From Bacteroidales bacterium (lineage in GTDB: Bacteria; Bacteroidota; Bacteroidia; Bacteroidales; Muribaculaceae): 64,000 bases of DNA. Under the pieces are notes generated by a model, which worked only from the letters and a program-made list of their open reading frames with translations, had not been told where the DNA came from and made no database searches. Each line of letters begins with the position of its first letter. Position 1 is the first letter of the stretch. Shown here piece by piece: positions 42,402 to 51,393 of this stretch. Where the stretch lies: the NCBI GenBank assembly GCA_900770215.1, contig CAAGJW010000088.1, forward strand, positions 22,978-86,977. The letters run 5' to 3'. A program made the position numbers and the translations under genes.

Positions 42402-44855
42402 TTAATGTTTCACTATCACCTTGTGGGTTGTTGCACGTCCCGACATGTAGACGCGCAAGAAATAGACGCCCGAAGCCACATTGCTCACATTTACAAAATT
42501 GGCCGCATTGCGAGCCACGAGTTGCCCGGCTGTGTTGACGAGTTCAACCCCGTCGATAAAGCCATCGGCACTGGCCACGATATAGTCGCTCGCTGGCACA
42601 GGGCTCACCTTGACGGCAGGCTTGTCGCTCGTGATCGAGTTCACAGCTGTCGACGGCAACTTGAGCAGGTTGTCGATTTTGATTGTGCCCGAGTAGCCCA
42701 TGCGGGTATCGTTCTTTACCAGCTGCAACCCTGCCAAGCGATAGGCAACACCTGCCTCAAGGCTGTCGGCCCTAGCCGTGGCATAATGCCACCCGTGATA
42801 ATCGATCTTGCTCAGCGGCACCACCTTCCACTGCGCTTGTGTAGCTGAGCCAACAGGCTCAAAGAAAGCATAGAGCGTGTTGTAGCTCATGTCACCGTTG
42901 ATGTGAATGCCTATCTCATCGCCATGGGTGAAGGTCGTCGCTGCAGGTTCCTTATATTCAATCATGATCTGGCGCGCATAGCAGGCCGTGGTATCGGGGT
43001 AGAACTGGTAGGCAAACTGCAAGGAGTGGGATCCAAAGAGCTTGTCGCTCGAAGACGAGACCGTGCCGTCGGGACTGCCCACACAATCGGTGAGTAGAAC
43101 CTCGTAGTTGGCCGTCGACTCAAAGTCGTCGACAACCGTGCCGCTCTTGGCCTCGCCTGCATCAACGGCAGTGAAGTTGCAGGTGACTTGATTCTCCAAG
43201 TGCAAGCCAGCAGTGTCGCTCAGCGCCTTGTCGACGACCAAGCGGTAGTCCTCGCCTGGCGTGAGCGCCTTGAGCAGCGAGAGCCGGCAGTAGCCATAGT
43301 CGTCGCCGCGCTTGCCGTACTTCACATTGCGCTTGTTGTAGCTCAACTCATTGCCAGCCTTGTCGTAGACGTGGAAGCGACTGGCGATGTCATAGGCATT
43401 GAGCATTGAGTCGGTGCGGAACTCTACGTATTGGCCTGCCTTGTAGTGCACCTGTGCACCCTCGTAGGGGAATACTGCAAGAGGATAGATGTGGTTGCGG
43501 TCCTGCGTGCGGAACTGGAAGGTGACATCGCTGTCCATGGGAGTGCCGCCGCCATGACGGGCACTCTTGTGAAGAGTGACGGTGTAGACCATGTTGGTGT
43601 CGTAGGCATCGGTCGGGGTAAACACCATGCGATAGTTGGTGTCTTCCCATGTAAAGGCACCCTCAACAGCAGGAGAAATGCTGAATGCCTGCTGCGTCGA
43701 CTCGATATCCATATCCCAATTGAACTGAAACACCACAGGGGTGTTGCACTTCACAGCAACGTCGCCATCGTGCCACACGGGACTGTAGCTGAGCACCCGA
43801 GGCGCTGTGTTGCGCACACGCTTAAGGTCGAAGTTGCAATACACGGGGGCATTGGCAGCAACAGTTACGTCCTTGCTCATGGAGAAATGCGACGAGTCGC
43901 TTACTGCAACGGTATACTTGCCTGGCTTCACATACTTGAAAAGATAGATGCCGTCGTCGAGCGAGTCGGTCGTCGTGCTTTGCACCACATTGCCCGAGGC
44001 ATCGAGCAGCTGCACGCGGGCACCATCGACAGGCACGCGGCTGTCGTCGCCCAGTTTCACATAGTTGCCGGTGCGTATCACGCGGTCGTCGCGAATGTTG
44101 CCTGTGATAATGCCCAAGTCAAACTTGTCGAGACGATTGAAAAACTTGTCGGCACCCAGCGAGAAATTCCAACCCTCTACCCAGCAGTAGTCGGGGTTGA
44201 TGAGGCGCTCGGCCTCGGGAATATAGTCATGAAACGAGCCCTCGTTGAGCATGGCCACAGCCTTGTTGCCACGCAGCACGCCCAAGCCCACATGATAGCC
44301 CCACTGTGGGTAGAAAGTCCAGTCGCCATACATGTAATAGTTCTCGTTGCTCCACACCGTGCTCTTGTTGGCCAGCAAGAAGGGGCCCAGGCAGGCAGTG
44401 AGCGAGTCGGAACCGGCAATCTCGGGCTGGCCAGTGTAGCCGCGGTACAACCCTATGGGGTAATTGATGCGGTAGCCCTCACCCACTCCAGTGGCGTTGC
44501 TGTGAATGGCATAAAACACATCGGCTCCGCTCTGGTTGCACAATTCCACGATAGTCGACAGGTCGAGGTCGCTCTCCGAGGTGTTGGTCACACGCGAGAT
44601 GCTTGTGGTGTAACCCTTTTTCTCCAAAATTTGCTTCAAGGCAATACCCTTCTTGAGACTGGCATTCGACTCCCAGAAGCCGCTGGTGTCGCCGGCGGCA
44701 AAGTTGGGTGTGGCCACATTGCGGTCGTCGCTGTCATGGCCGCCGTGGCCAGGATTGATATACACATGAGGCTTCTCGGTGCTTGCCATGATGTAGCCTG
44801 CACCCAGCATTGCAGCAATGAGCTGCACCGATAAGATTAAAAGATACTTTTTCAT
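42402..44855 (-). CDS. Secreted N-acetylmuramoyl-L-alanine amidase with Ig-like domains and T9SS-like tail (array member 3)
   Basis: 817 residues with signal peptide (residues 1-24). The Amidase_3 domain (25-255) has NPGHGGHDSDDR (His), FWESNASLKKG (Glu), FYAIHSNATG (His) and AMLNEGSFHDY (catalytic Glu). A carboxypeptidase-regulatory-like beta domain follows (about 265-350), then Big_5/Ig-like domains (355-560), a galactose-binding-like region (to 735) and a C-terminal type-A sorting-like tail (VKVSPVPASDYIV ... GVYFLRVYMSGR). Family activity is cutting MurNAc-L-Ala bonds. The start overlaps the upstream propeller gene as ATGA. It is the only array amidase with the long C-terminal extension. 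Confidence 0.85.
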   Translation of the reverse strand: MKKYLLILSVQLIAAMLGAGYIMASTEKPHVYINPGHGGHDSDDRNVATPNFAAGDTSGFWESNASLKKGIALKQILEKKGYTTSISRVTNTSESDLDLSTIVELCNQSGADVFYAIHSNATGVGEGYRINYPIGLYRGYTGQPEIAGSDSLTACLGPFLLANKSTVWSNENYYMYGDWTFYPQWGYHVGLGVLRGNKAVAMLNEGSFHDYIPEAERLINPDYCWVEGWNFSLGADKFFNRLDKFDLGIITGNIRDDRVIRTGNYVKLGDDSRVPVDGARVQLLDASGNVVQSTTTDSLDDGIYLFKYVKPGKYTVAVSDSSHFSMSKDVTVAANAPVYCNFDLKRVRNTAPRVLSYSPVWHDGDVAVKCNTPVVFQFNWDMDIESTQQAFSISPAVEGAFTWEDTNYRMVFTPTDAYDTNMVYTVTLHKSARHGGGTPMDSDVTFQFRTQDRNHIYPLAVFPYEGAQVHYKAGQYVEFRTDSMLNAYDIASRFHVYDKAGNELSYNKRNVKYGKRGDDYGYCRLSLLKALTPGEDYRLVVDKALSDTAGLHLENQVTCNFTAVDAGEAKSGTVVDDFESTANYEVLLTDCVGSPDGTVSSSSDKLFGSHSLQFAYQFYPDTTACYARQIMIEYKEPAATTFTHGDEIGIHINGDMSYNTLYAFFEPVGSATQAQWKVVPLSKIDYHGWHYATARADSLEAGVAYRLAGLQLVKNDTRMGYSGTIKIDNLLKLPSTAVNSITSDKPAVKVSPVPASDYIVASADGFIDGVELVNTAGQLVARNAANFVNVSNVASGVYFLRVYMSGRATTHKVIVKH

Positions 44856-45760
44856 CGCGATGCAGTATTTTGTGGGTTGATTGCAATCGTCATTTCATAG
44901 AGCAAGCCGTCGACCGTAGTGTACACAATGCGACCTGCTGCACTGCAGGGCTGCATCGTCATCGACGTCGAGGCCGTGAGGGCCTGCTTGCAAGTGCCGT
45001 CGGCCTTGAGCAGCATGATTTGAGACGAGGTGAACTGATGGCCGTCGTCGTGAGCGTTTTGGGCCACAAGGTAGTCGTTGTCATACCAGGCAGGCATCTG
45101 GTACTTGCCCAGCATGGCCAGCACCTTGCCATTGAGGTCGATCACGACCACGCCTTTCTCGGCAGCCACAAAGGCCACCTTCTTGCCGTCGGGCGAGAGC
45201 GAGGGCCATATATAGCCGGCCCACGACTCGACCGGGCTGTAGGCCACCGTCTTGCCAGCAGTGGTGATATAAACCTTGGAACCCTCGGTATAGACCGAGG
45301 TGCCCAAGTTGCGCGACGATGAGTAGCTGCGCTTGCTGCCCTTGATGGCGACACCGCCACGGCCCGTCACAGCCCTCATTGCACCATGCTGGGCCTCGAG
45401 CACAACCTGGCTGGAGCCCTGCGCCACATTGTAGCAGTGCCCCGTGCGATACACCAGGTTGCCGTCGCCCAAAGCCTGGGTCACATAGTAGACATTGCCA
45501 TCGGGACCAAATTTTGCACCGAGCCCGGCGCCATTGTCATCGCTGATGGCAGTCACCTTGTGACTGTCGAAATCATAGAGTTTCAATCCCTGGGCCTCGC
45601 CCGAGGAATAGACAAGCCGATGCCCATCCTGGCTCAACTGGGGGTAAAAGCCAGGCTCGTCGATGCCCGGCACGCGCACGTTGCTCGTGACAACAGCCAC
45701 CTGCTGCGCGTGTGCCAACAAGGCAAAGCATCCTGTCAAAACAAAAAGTGTTTTTCTCAT
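44852..45760 (-). CDS. Exported TolB/PD40-like beta-propeller protein (array member 3)
   Basis: 302 residues from the ATG at 45760, with signal peptide MRKTLFVLTGCFALLAHAQ. WD40-like beta-propeller motifs: FYPQLSQDGHRLVYSSG, AKFGPDGNVYYV, WPSLSPDGKKVAFVAAEKGV and AWYDNDYLVAQNA, enough for a five- or six-bladed TolB-type fold. It is paralogous to the propellers at 46921 and 48984 and coupled by a 4-base overlap to the T9SS-tailed amidase, so the pair is probably made in equal amounts. The propeller may bind wall fragments or the amidase; unknown. Confidence 0.8.
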   Translation of the reverse strand: MRKTLFVLTGCFALLAHAQQVAVVTSNVRVPGIDEPGFYPQLSQDGHRLVYSSGEAQGLKLYDFDSHKVTAISDDNGAGLGAKFGPDGNVYYVTQALGDGNLVYRTGHCYNVAQGSSQVVLEAQHGAMRAVTGRGGVAIKGSKRSYSSSRNLGTSVYTEGSKVYITTAGKTVAYSPVESWAGYIWPSLSPDGKKVAFVAAEKGVVVIDLNGKVLAMLGKYQMPAWYDNDYLVAQNAHDDGHQFTSSQIMLLKADGTCKQALTASTSMTMQPCSAAGRIVYTTVDGLLYEMTIAINPQNTASR

Positions 45761-45863
45761 TATCAATAGTATAATTAATTAGTTATTGCTAAATTTCCAT
45801 GTTTCAAGCACAAAAATAAGAATTTATTGTTGAGTAAACAATCCTTGTCCAGCAACAATTCAA

Positions 45864-46901
45864 TCAAAAGAAGATGTTGCAGTAGCTCGGGGCATTGGCT
45901 GTAACGCTCACCTTGCTGGCGCGCTGGGCAATGCCGTCGACCCTAATCACATACTCGCCTGGCGTCAAGTCGCTAAACAGGTAGTAGCCATTGTTGAGAT
46001 GATCGGTTGTGTAGGTGCGCAATTCCTTGCCCTTGGAGTCGAAGAGGCGCACAACTGCACCACTCACAGGCTGATAGGCATCGTCGCCATAAGTCTTGGT
46101 CGTGGCCGAGTCGACGCGCAACTGGTTGTAGCGCACGATACCCGATATCGAGCCCTTGGCATAGTTGCCGAGACGGCCGAAATACTCATCGATAGCCAGG
46201 CTGTGAAGCCAGCCCTCAAGCCAGTTGTAGTCCTTGTTGAGCAGACGCTCACGCTCGGGCAGGTAATCGTGATACACTGCCTCGCTCAACATGCCCGGCA
46301 GCTTGTTGTAGCGCAGCACGCCCAAGCCGGTGCGGTAGCCCCAATGGGGATAAAAGGTCCAGTCGCCCGAAATCATGGGCCTGCGCGACCAGCAAGTTGC
46401 CTTGCTGGCATAGAGACGGCGCATCACATAGCTGGCAATGCTGTCGCTGCCAGCCGATACAGGCTGGCCAGCCCAGCCGTGGTAGAGGGCAAGAGGAAAG
46501 TTGACGCGGACATCGGTGCCTGTGTCGTTGCTGTGGATGCAGAAGAACATGTCGGCGCCGCTGTCCTCGGCCAGCTGGCATATCTCAAAGAGGTCAAGGT
46601 CGTCGTAGGTGCCATTGTTCACCCGCGAGGTGTACACATCGTATCCTTTCTTCTTGAGCAAGTCGACAAGCGCGTTGCCCACACCCAGATTGGAGTCGCT
46701 CTCATAGTAGGCCACAGTGTCGCGTGCAGCCTGGTTGTAAAACGGCTCATAGCGGTCGTCATCGTCATGGCCGCCGTGACCAGGATTGACATAAACACGG
46801 GGCTTCTCGCCCGTGAGCTTGTGGCGTGCCGCAGCAGTGCCTGCACACATCACAGCCACTGCAAGTATCAAGAAATATCGAGCTATCGTTTTTGTTTTCA
46901 T
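45864..46901 (-). CDS. Exported N-acetylmuramoyl-L-alanine amidase-like protein (array member 2)
   Basis: 345 residues from the ATG at 46901, preferred because it gives a signal peptide (MKTKTIARYFLILAVAVMCA) and has GGAGGA about 9 bases upstream. Amidase_3 blocks: NPGHGGHDDDDR, YYESDSNLGVG (Glu), FFCIHSNDTG (His), GMLSEAVYHDYLPERER (catalytic Glu, extra conserved His). A short beta domain ends the protein (GYYLFSDLTPGEYVIRV). It lacks the sorting tail of its downstream neighbour. The propeller gene lies 19 bases upstream. Confidence 0.83.
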   Translation of the reverse strand: MKTKTIARYFLILAVAVMCAGTAAARHKLTGEKPRVYVNPGHGGHDDDDRYEPFYNQAARDTVAYYESDSNLGVGNALVDLLKKKGYDVYTSRVNNGTYDDLDLFEICQLAEDSGADMFFCIHSNDTGTDVRVNFPLALYHGWAGQPVSAGSDSIASYVMRRLYASKATCWSRRPMISGDWTFYPHWGYRTGLGVLRYNKLPGMLSEAVYHDYLPERERLLNKDYNWLEGWLHSLAIDEYFGRLGNYAKGSISGIVRYNQLRVDSATTKTYGDDAYQPVSGAVVRLFDSKGKELRTYTTDHLNNGYYLFSDLTPGEYVIRVDGIAQRASKVSVTANAPSYCNIFF

Positions 46902-46920
46902 TTTCAATTCCTCCATTCGG

Positions 46921-47808
46921 TCAATTGTCGTTTTCAACTTTCACTTTCAGCCAGTGCACCTGTCCCTCGCGGGTGGTGTAGACCACTGTGTTGCCCACAG
47001 TTGCGGGCTGGACGGCCCGTGCATTCTCGACCAGCACATCGGTGCGCTTCCCGTCGATGGACATCACATAGATGTGAGAGCCGGTGAGGCGTATATTGCC
47101 GCTGTTGCTCATGGCCACAATGTGGTTGTTGCCCAGCCAGCAGGGCATGAGGAAGAGACCAAGCTCAGAAATCACTTTACCGTTCAGGTCGCACACATAG
47201 AGGCCCTTGCCGGCAGCCACAAAGGCGATTTTGGAGCCATCGGGCGAAACCGACGACCACAGGTAGCCCGTGACGCCGCCCACAGGATGCAGGGTGCGCA
47301 CCTTGCCGTTGCGTGCCACATAGAGGTTGGGGCCCTGCGTCCAGCACAGCAGCCCAGCCTTTTTCAGATTCCAGGATTTTTTCTCGCCCACGATGGCCAC
47401 GCCCTTGCTGCCCACGATGGCTTTGACGGCACCATGCTGTGGCTTGAGCACAACCTTGTCGCGACCCGTGGCAGGGTCAAAAAGGTGCCCTGTGCGGTAG
47501 ATGAGATTATTCTCGCCCCGCTGCATCGTCACATAGCACACTTTGCCGTCGGGAGTGAAACGGCCCGAGAAGCCAGGGAAACCCTTGTCGCTCACGACTT
47601 GAGTGGCTGTGCCGTCGAGCTGCTTGAGCATGAGGCGTGCAGCCTCGTAGGATGAATACATGAGCATAGGCCTGGGCGACCCCATGTAGAGCTGCGGAAA
47701 GAACGCATCGCTGTCGGTCAGAGCCACCTGGCTGCTGTCGACAACTGCCACCTGTGCTCTCGCAGCGACTGCAAGCAAGGCGGTGATAGCAAAAAGAAGT
47801 TTTTTCAT
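46921..47808 (-). CDS. Exported TolB/PD40-like beta-propeller protein (array member 2)
   Basis: 295 residues with signal peptide (MKKLLFAITALLAVAARAQ). Motifs match the other two propellers: FFPQLYMGSPRPMLMYSS, GRFTPDGKVCYVTM, LWSSVSPDGSKIAFVAAG and PCWLGNNHIVAMS. The RTGHLFDPATGRDKVVL segment is shared with the third copy (SGHEYDPATGHDRVIL). It lies 60 bases after the upstream amidase. Confidence 0.8.
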   Translation of the reverse strand: MKKLLFAITALLAVAARAQVAVVDSSQVALTDSDAFFPQLYMGSPRPMLMYSSYEAARLMLKQLDGTATQVVSDKGFPGFSGRFTPDGKVCYVTMQRGENNLIYRTGHLFDPATGRDKVVLKPQHGAVKAIVGSKGVAIVGEKKSWNLKKAGLLCWTQGPNLYVARNGKVRTLHPVGGVTGYLWSSVSPDGSKIAFVAAGKGLYVCDLNGKVISELGLFLMPCWLGNNHIVAMSNSGNIRLTGSHIYVMSIDGKRTDVLVENARAVQPATVGNTVVYTTREGQVHWLKVKVENDN

Positions 47809-47868
47809 TGTTTATGTTATGGTTAAAAAAATTAGTCTAAATGAGTGTAACAAGCTGCCTGTGCCACG

Positions 47869-48951
47869 TCACTGAGCCACGTCGACATCGACACTGGTAG
47901 TGTCGCCCTGCTGCTTGATTGTAGAGATGGTGATATTGCAGTAGGTGGCAGCATTGGCCTTGACGGTGACAGGATGGCTCGGAGCACCGTCTACCTCGAC
48001 CGTGTAGTTGCCGGGCTTCAAGCCGGTGAATGAGTAGAAGCCATTGTTGTAACTGTCGGTCTGGTAGCTTGCAATGACAGTGCCGTCGGGAGTGCACAGC
48101 TCGACAGGAATGTTGTTGACAGGCTGATACCAATCGTCGCCGAAGGTGGTGACACGGGCACCCTTGCGCTGGTAGTCGTAACGCACCACACCCGATATCA
48201 CGCCCTGGTTGAGCCCGTTGCGATGAAAGAACTCATCGAGCGAGATGCTGTGAATCCAAGCATTGTTCCAGGAGTAATCCTTGTTCAAGAACCGCTCGCG
48301 CTCGGGCAGGTAATCGTGAAAAGCCGACTCTACGAGCATACCCGGCACTTTGTTCCAGCGCAGCACGCCCAAGCCCACACCGTAGCCCCAGCTGTAGAAG
48401 CTCCAGTCGCCGCGGGCAAGGCCGTCGCCCGTCCACTGCGAGGTCTGGTTGTCGCGCAGATTTTTCACGACCGTGAGGGCAAGCTCCTTGCTGCCCTCGG
48501 CAGCCTCGCGATCGGTATAGCCGCGAAACAGGGCAAGGGGGATGTTGGTGCGCCGCGAGGTACCCGTGTCGTTGCTGTGAATGGCAAAAAACACGTCAGC
48601 GCCATAGGCAAGGGCCATTTGGCTTATTTCAAACAGGTTAAGATCGTCTTGCGAGGTATTGTTGAAGCGAGAAGTATACACCTCGTAGCCCTTGTTGCGC
48701 AAGATGTCGTAGAGCGCCTGGCCCTCGGCCAGATTGCTGTCGCTTTCATAATAAGGCACACGCTGCTGCATGCCCTCGTTGTAGAATGGCTCGGGCCGGT
48801 CGTTGGAGTCATGACCGCCGTGACCGGGATTGATAAACACTCGCGGGCGCAACGGCGCTGGTTGTGCCGTGGCCTTGCTTTGCGCTCTGAGTGACACGGC
48901 ACACATGAGAGCAAGGCTTGCGAGTAAAAATATCTTGTTGTAGAAATTCAT
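47869..48951 (-). CDS. Exported N-acetylmuramoyl-L-alanine amidase-like protein (array member 1)
   Basis: 360 residues from the ATG at 48951, giving signal peptide MNFYNKIFLLASLALMCAV; earlier in-frame ATGs at 48972 and 48984 lack it. Amidase_3 blocks: NPGHGGHDSNDR, YYESDSNLAEG, FFAIHSNDTG and GMLVESAFHDYLPERER. The C-terminal domain is a carboxypeptidase-regulatory-like beta sandwich (GFYSFTGLKPGNYTVEV) ending in an acidic DVDVAQ. The closest relative is the array member 2 amidase. Confidence 0.83.
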   Translation of the reverse strand: MNFYNKIFLLASLALMCAVSLRAQSKATAQPAPLRPRVFINPGHGGHDSNDRPEPFYNEGMQQRVPYYESDSNLAEGQALYDILRNKGYEVYTSRFNNTSQDDLNLFEISQMALAYGADVFFAIHSNDTGTSRRTNIPLALFRGYTDREAAEGSKELALTVVKNLRDNQTSQWTGDGLARGDWSFYSWGYGVGLGVLRWNKVPGMLVESAFHDYLPERERFLNKDYSWNNAWIHSISLDEFFHRNGLNQGVISGVVRYDYQRKGARVTTFGDDWYQPVNNIPVELCTPDGTVIASYQTDSYNNGFYSFTGLKPGNYTVEVDGAPSHPVTVKANAATYCNITISTIKQQGDTTSVDVDVAQ

Positions 48952-48983
48952 TGTCGTACTGTTGCCTTCCATAAAAAAAGACA

Positions 48984-49934
48984 CTATTGATCGTGGTCCT
49001 GCGACTCGTCGTCGCTGTTGTTGTTGCGAGTGCTCGACTGCGGCTGCGAGGCACCTTGACTCTCGTCGTAGTCCTCTTCACCCTTGAGAATGATCGAGAT
49101 GAGCCGCACGGCACCACCCTTGGTGGTGAAGATAATATTCTTGCCGGCAACCATGGGCATGGTGCAATTGCCGCTGGCAAGCGTCTGCTGGCCGCTGCAG
49201 TCGGCCGGGATGAGCACAATGCGGTACCCCTTGGTCTGCCCCACGATATAGTCGTTGTTGTACCAGCAGGGCATCATGTAGGATGTGGTCGAGTGTGCCT
49301 TGACCTCGCCAGTGGCAGCGTCGCACACATACAGTCCCTTGCCCACTGCCTCAAAAAGCACCTTCTTGCCGTCGGGCGACACCGAAGCCCACAGGTAGCC
49401 TGCACAGTTGCGCACGGGCGTGTAGACGTTGATCGTGCCACCACGCGAGATGTAGAGTTTGGGGCCAAGTGTCCAGGCCACCACGCCGGCTTCGCGCAAG
49501 TGCCACTGCTTGCTCTCCCCCACCACAGCCAGGTCCTTGGAGCCGTTGATAGCGTGCACGGCACCGTGTTGTGCACTCAGGATCACCCGGTCGTGCCCTG
49601 TAGCAGGGTCATACTCATGGCCTGAGCGGAAAATCAAATGGTCGGGATTTATAGCCATCGTGATGTAATACACCTTGCCGTCGGGGGCAAAGCGGCCTTC
49701 AAACCCCGGCATGCCCAAGCTGCTCACCGTCTTGCGCTCGCCCGACTGCAGGTCGAGGAGATAGAGATAGCGCGCCTCGGTGTCGCTATACAGCACCTGG
49801 GTACCTTGATAATTGATTTGGGGAAAATAGCCATCGCTGTTGGTGATTTGGCGCGACGAGGCTACCCGGCAGTAGGTCTGCGCACTACACAGCATGGTGC
49901 AGAGTGATATTATTATTGTGAGAATTTTCTTCAT
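48984..49934 (-). CDS. Exported TolB/PD40-like beta-propeller protein (array member 1)
   Basis: 316 residues from the ATG at 49934 (MKKILTIIISLCTMLCSAQ signal). Blade motifs: YFPQINYQGTQVLYSD, GRFAPDGKVYYITM, LWASVSPDGKKVLFEAV and MPCWYNNDYIVG. It ends in a low-complexity, Ser/Asn/Asp-rich tail (STRNNNSDDESQDHDQ) not seen in the other copies. It is the first gene of the array and has a promoter candidate 132 bases upstream. Confidence 0.8.
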   Translation of the reverse strand: MKKILTIIISLCTMLCSAQTYCRVASSRQITNSDGYFPQINYQGTQVLYSDTEARYLYLLDLQSGERKTVSSLGMPGFEGRFAPDGKVYYITMAINPDHLIFRSGHEYDPATGHDRVILSAQHGAVHAINGSKDLAVVGESKQWHLREAGVVAWTLGPKLYISRGGTINVYTPVRNCAGYLWASVSPDGKKVLFEAVGKGLYVCDAATGEVKAHSTTSYMMPCWYNNDYIVGQTKGYRIVLIPADCSGQQTLASGNCTMPMVAGKNIIFTTKGGAVRLISIILKGEEDYDESQGASQPQSSTRNNNSDDESQDHDQ

Positions 49935-50065
49935 TGGGACCACAAAATTAGTGATAAAAGTCCACAACGGCAAATCGGCAAGCCAGGAATAGACCTTTCC
50001 AATTCTATTCAACAATTTAATATTCAGCGCTCTACAATTTCAGCAGCAACATCCACTGCGTTTCA

Positions 50066-50073
50066 CAAATTTA
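50066..50073 (-). promoter_or_regulatory. Candidate promoter of the propeller-amidase array
   Basis: TAAATTTG on the minus strand fits TAnnTTTG. I see no good TTTG at -33. The position between the 137-residue gene and the first propeller gene fits an array promoter. Confidence 0.4.
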
Positions 50074-50095
50074 CCTTAAATTTTATTGTTGCATC

Positions 50096-50509
50096 TTAAT
50101 TTTTTTGAATTTCGATTTTGAAATAACGTTTCCTGATGATCCAAAGACGCAACAGCCATATTGCAAAGAAACCATTGCTTGCCACCTCGTAGACGGTATC
50201 CCACGGCTCGCCAATGTTGACAAAACGCTTGGCGACCCACAATATCAAGTCGACGTTGAACAAGATGTTCCACCACAGCTCACGATCTGAAATCAGGCAG
50301 GTCACCGTCTCGTCCTCGCCCACATCCACGATGGCCGAGCCCTCGATAAACTTGTAGATGCTCCTCACCGTGAGCTTGTAACTGCCGGCGGGCAAGTGAA
50401 CGCGCACAGTCTCGCCCCGCACAAGGCCGAGCATCTGGCCGTTGACGAGCAAGTAATGGGGCAGCTCAACGAGGTGCTTCTTTTTGGGCTTGATATAAAG
50501 AAAACTCAT
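50096..50509 (-). CDS. Hypothetical membrane protein with PEGA-like N-terminal beta domain
   Basis: 137 residues. The first 75 look like a small beta domain (KKHLVELPHYLLVNGQMLG, then HLPAGSYKLTVRS), similar in style to PEGA/DUF2846 carbohydrate- or membrane-associated domains. Two hydrophobic segments follow (WWNILFNVDLILWVAKRF and FFAIWLLRLWIIRKR). The function is unknown. It follows the radical SAM gene by 12 bases, so it is probably cotranscribed with the AmmeMemoRadiSam pair. Confidence 0.6.
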   Translation of the reverse strand: MSFLYIKPKKKHLVELPHYLLVNGQMLGLVRGETVRVHLPAGSYKLTVRSIYKFIEGSAIVDVGEDETVTCLISDRELWWNILFNVDLILWVAKRFVNIGEPWDTVYEVASNGFFAIWLLRLWIIRKRYFKIEIQKN

Positions 50510-50521
50510 GACATGTGCACT

Positions 50522-51388
50522 CTAAATATTGCCTAAAAACACATGCTCCACACCCTCTTGCAGAGCAATGTCGCGTGCCTCGAAGAGCGTGGACAGTGGT
50601 GTGGGATAGGAATCGAGCATGCGGTAACGTGGGAAAAACCGGCTCAAGTGCAATGGACAGCCAGCCAAGCCGTGGGCCACAAGCCAGCGGCACATTGCGC
50701 GGAACATGTCCATGTCGTCGTTGACCTGCGGAATGAGCAAGTGGGTGATTTCGAGGTGGGTGCCGGCAGTCTTCAAGGTGAGCAAGGTGTCGAGCACCGG
50801 TTGCAGGTGGGCCCCGCATTGCTGCATATATATTGTGTCGTCGAATGCTTTCAAATCGATATTGGCAGCATCGATGAGCGGAGCGAGCTGCCTGAGCGGT
50901 TGCCCGTTGACGTAGCCTGCCGAGACCAGGATGTTCCACAACCCGTGCTGGCGGGCAATGCGGGCAATGTCGAGCACATACTCAATATAGGTGAGCGGCT
51001 CGGTATAGGTATAAGCAATGCCGGGCAGGCCGCGTTCAAGGGCCAGGCCAACCATGCTCTCGGGGCTCACATTGCTGCTCTGCACCTCACTCGGGGCTGC
51101 CTGCGAGATGTCGTGGTTCTGGCAGTTGAGGCAGCGCAGGTTGCAGCCCGTGCATGCCATCGACAGGCATCGCGTGCCCGGGTGAAACATGGCCAGCGGC
51201 TTTTTCTCGACTGGGTCGACAGCCAGGGCACACGCATGACCATACACATCGCTCACCATCACTCCACCGGCATTGCGACGGCTCTTGCACAAGCCTTGCT
51301 GCCCACTGGCCAGGACGCAACGATGAGGACACAGGTCACACCTCACTTTTCCACCGTCGAGACGGCTGTAAAACAAGCACTCCTTCAT
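50522..51388 (-). CDS. amrS: AmmeMemoRadiSam system radical SAM enzyme (AmrS)
   Basis: 288 residues from the ATG at 51388. A cysteine-rich N-terminus (VRCDLCPHRCVLASGQQG) precedes the radical SAM motif CTGCNLRCLNCQN (CxxxCxxC) and GIAYTYTEPLTYIEY. The C-terminal HLSRFFPRYRM and VEHVFLGNI match the PflA-like AmrS family. It is expected to bind a 4Fe-4S cluster and S-adenosylmethionine. The start lies 5 bases after the stop of the MEMO-AMMECR1 gene, its usual partner. The substrate is unknown. Confidence 0.88.
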   Translation of the reverse strand: MKECLFYSRLDGGKVRCDLCPHRCVLASGQQGLCKSRRNAGGVMVSDVYGHACALAVDPVEKKPLAMFHPGTRCLSMACTGCNLRCLNCQNHDISQAAPSEVQSSNVSPESMVGLALERGLPGIAYTYTEPLTYIEYVLDIARIARQHGLWNILVSAGYVNGQPLRQLAPLIDAANIDLKAFDDTIYMQQCGAHLQPVLDTLLTLKTAGTHLEITHLLIPQVNDDMDMFRAMCRWLVAHGLAGCPLHLSRFFPRYRMLDSYPTPLSTLFEARDIALQEGVEHVFLGNI

Positions 51389-51393
51389 GACAG

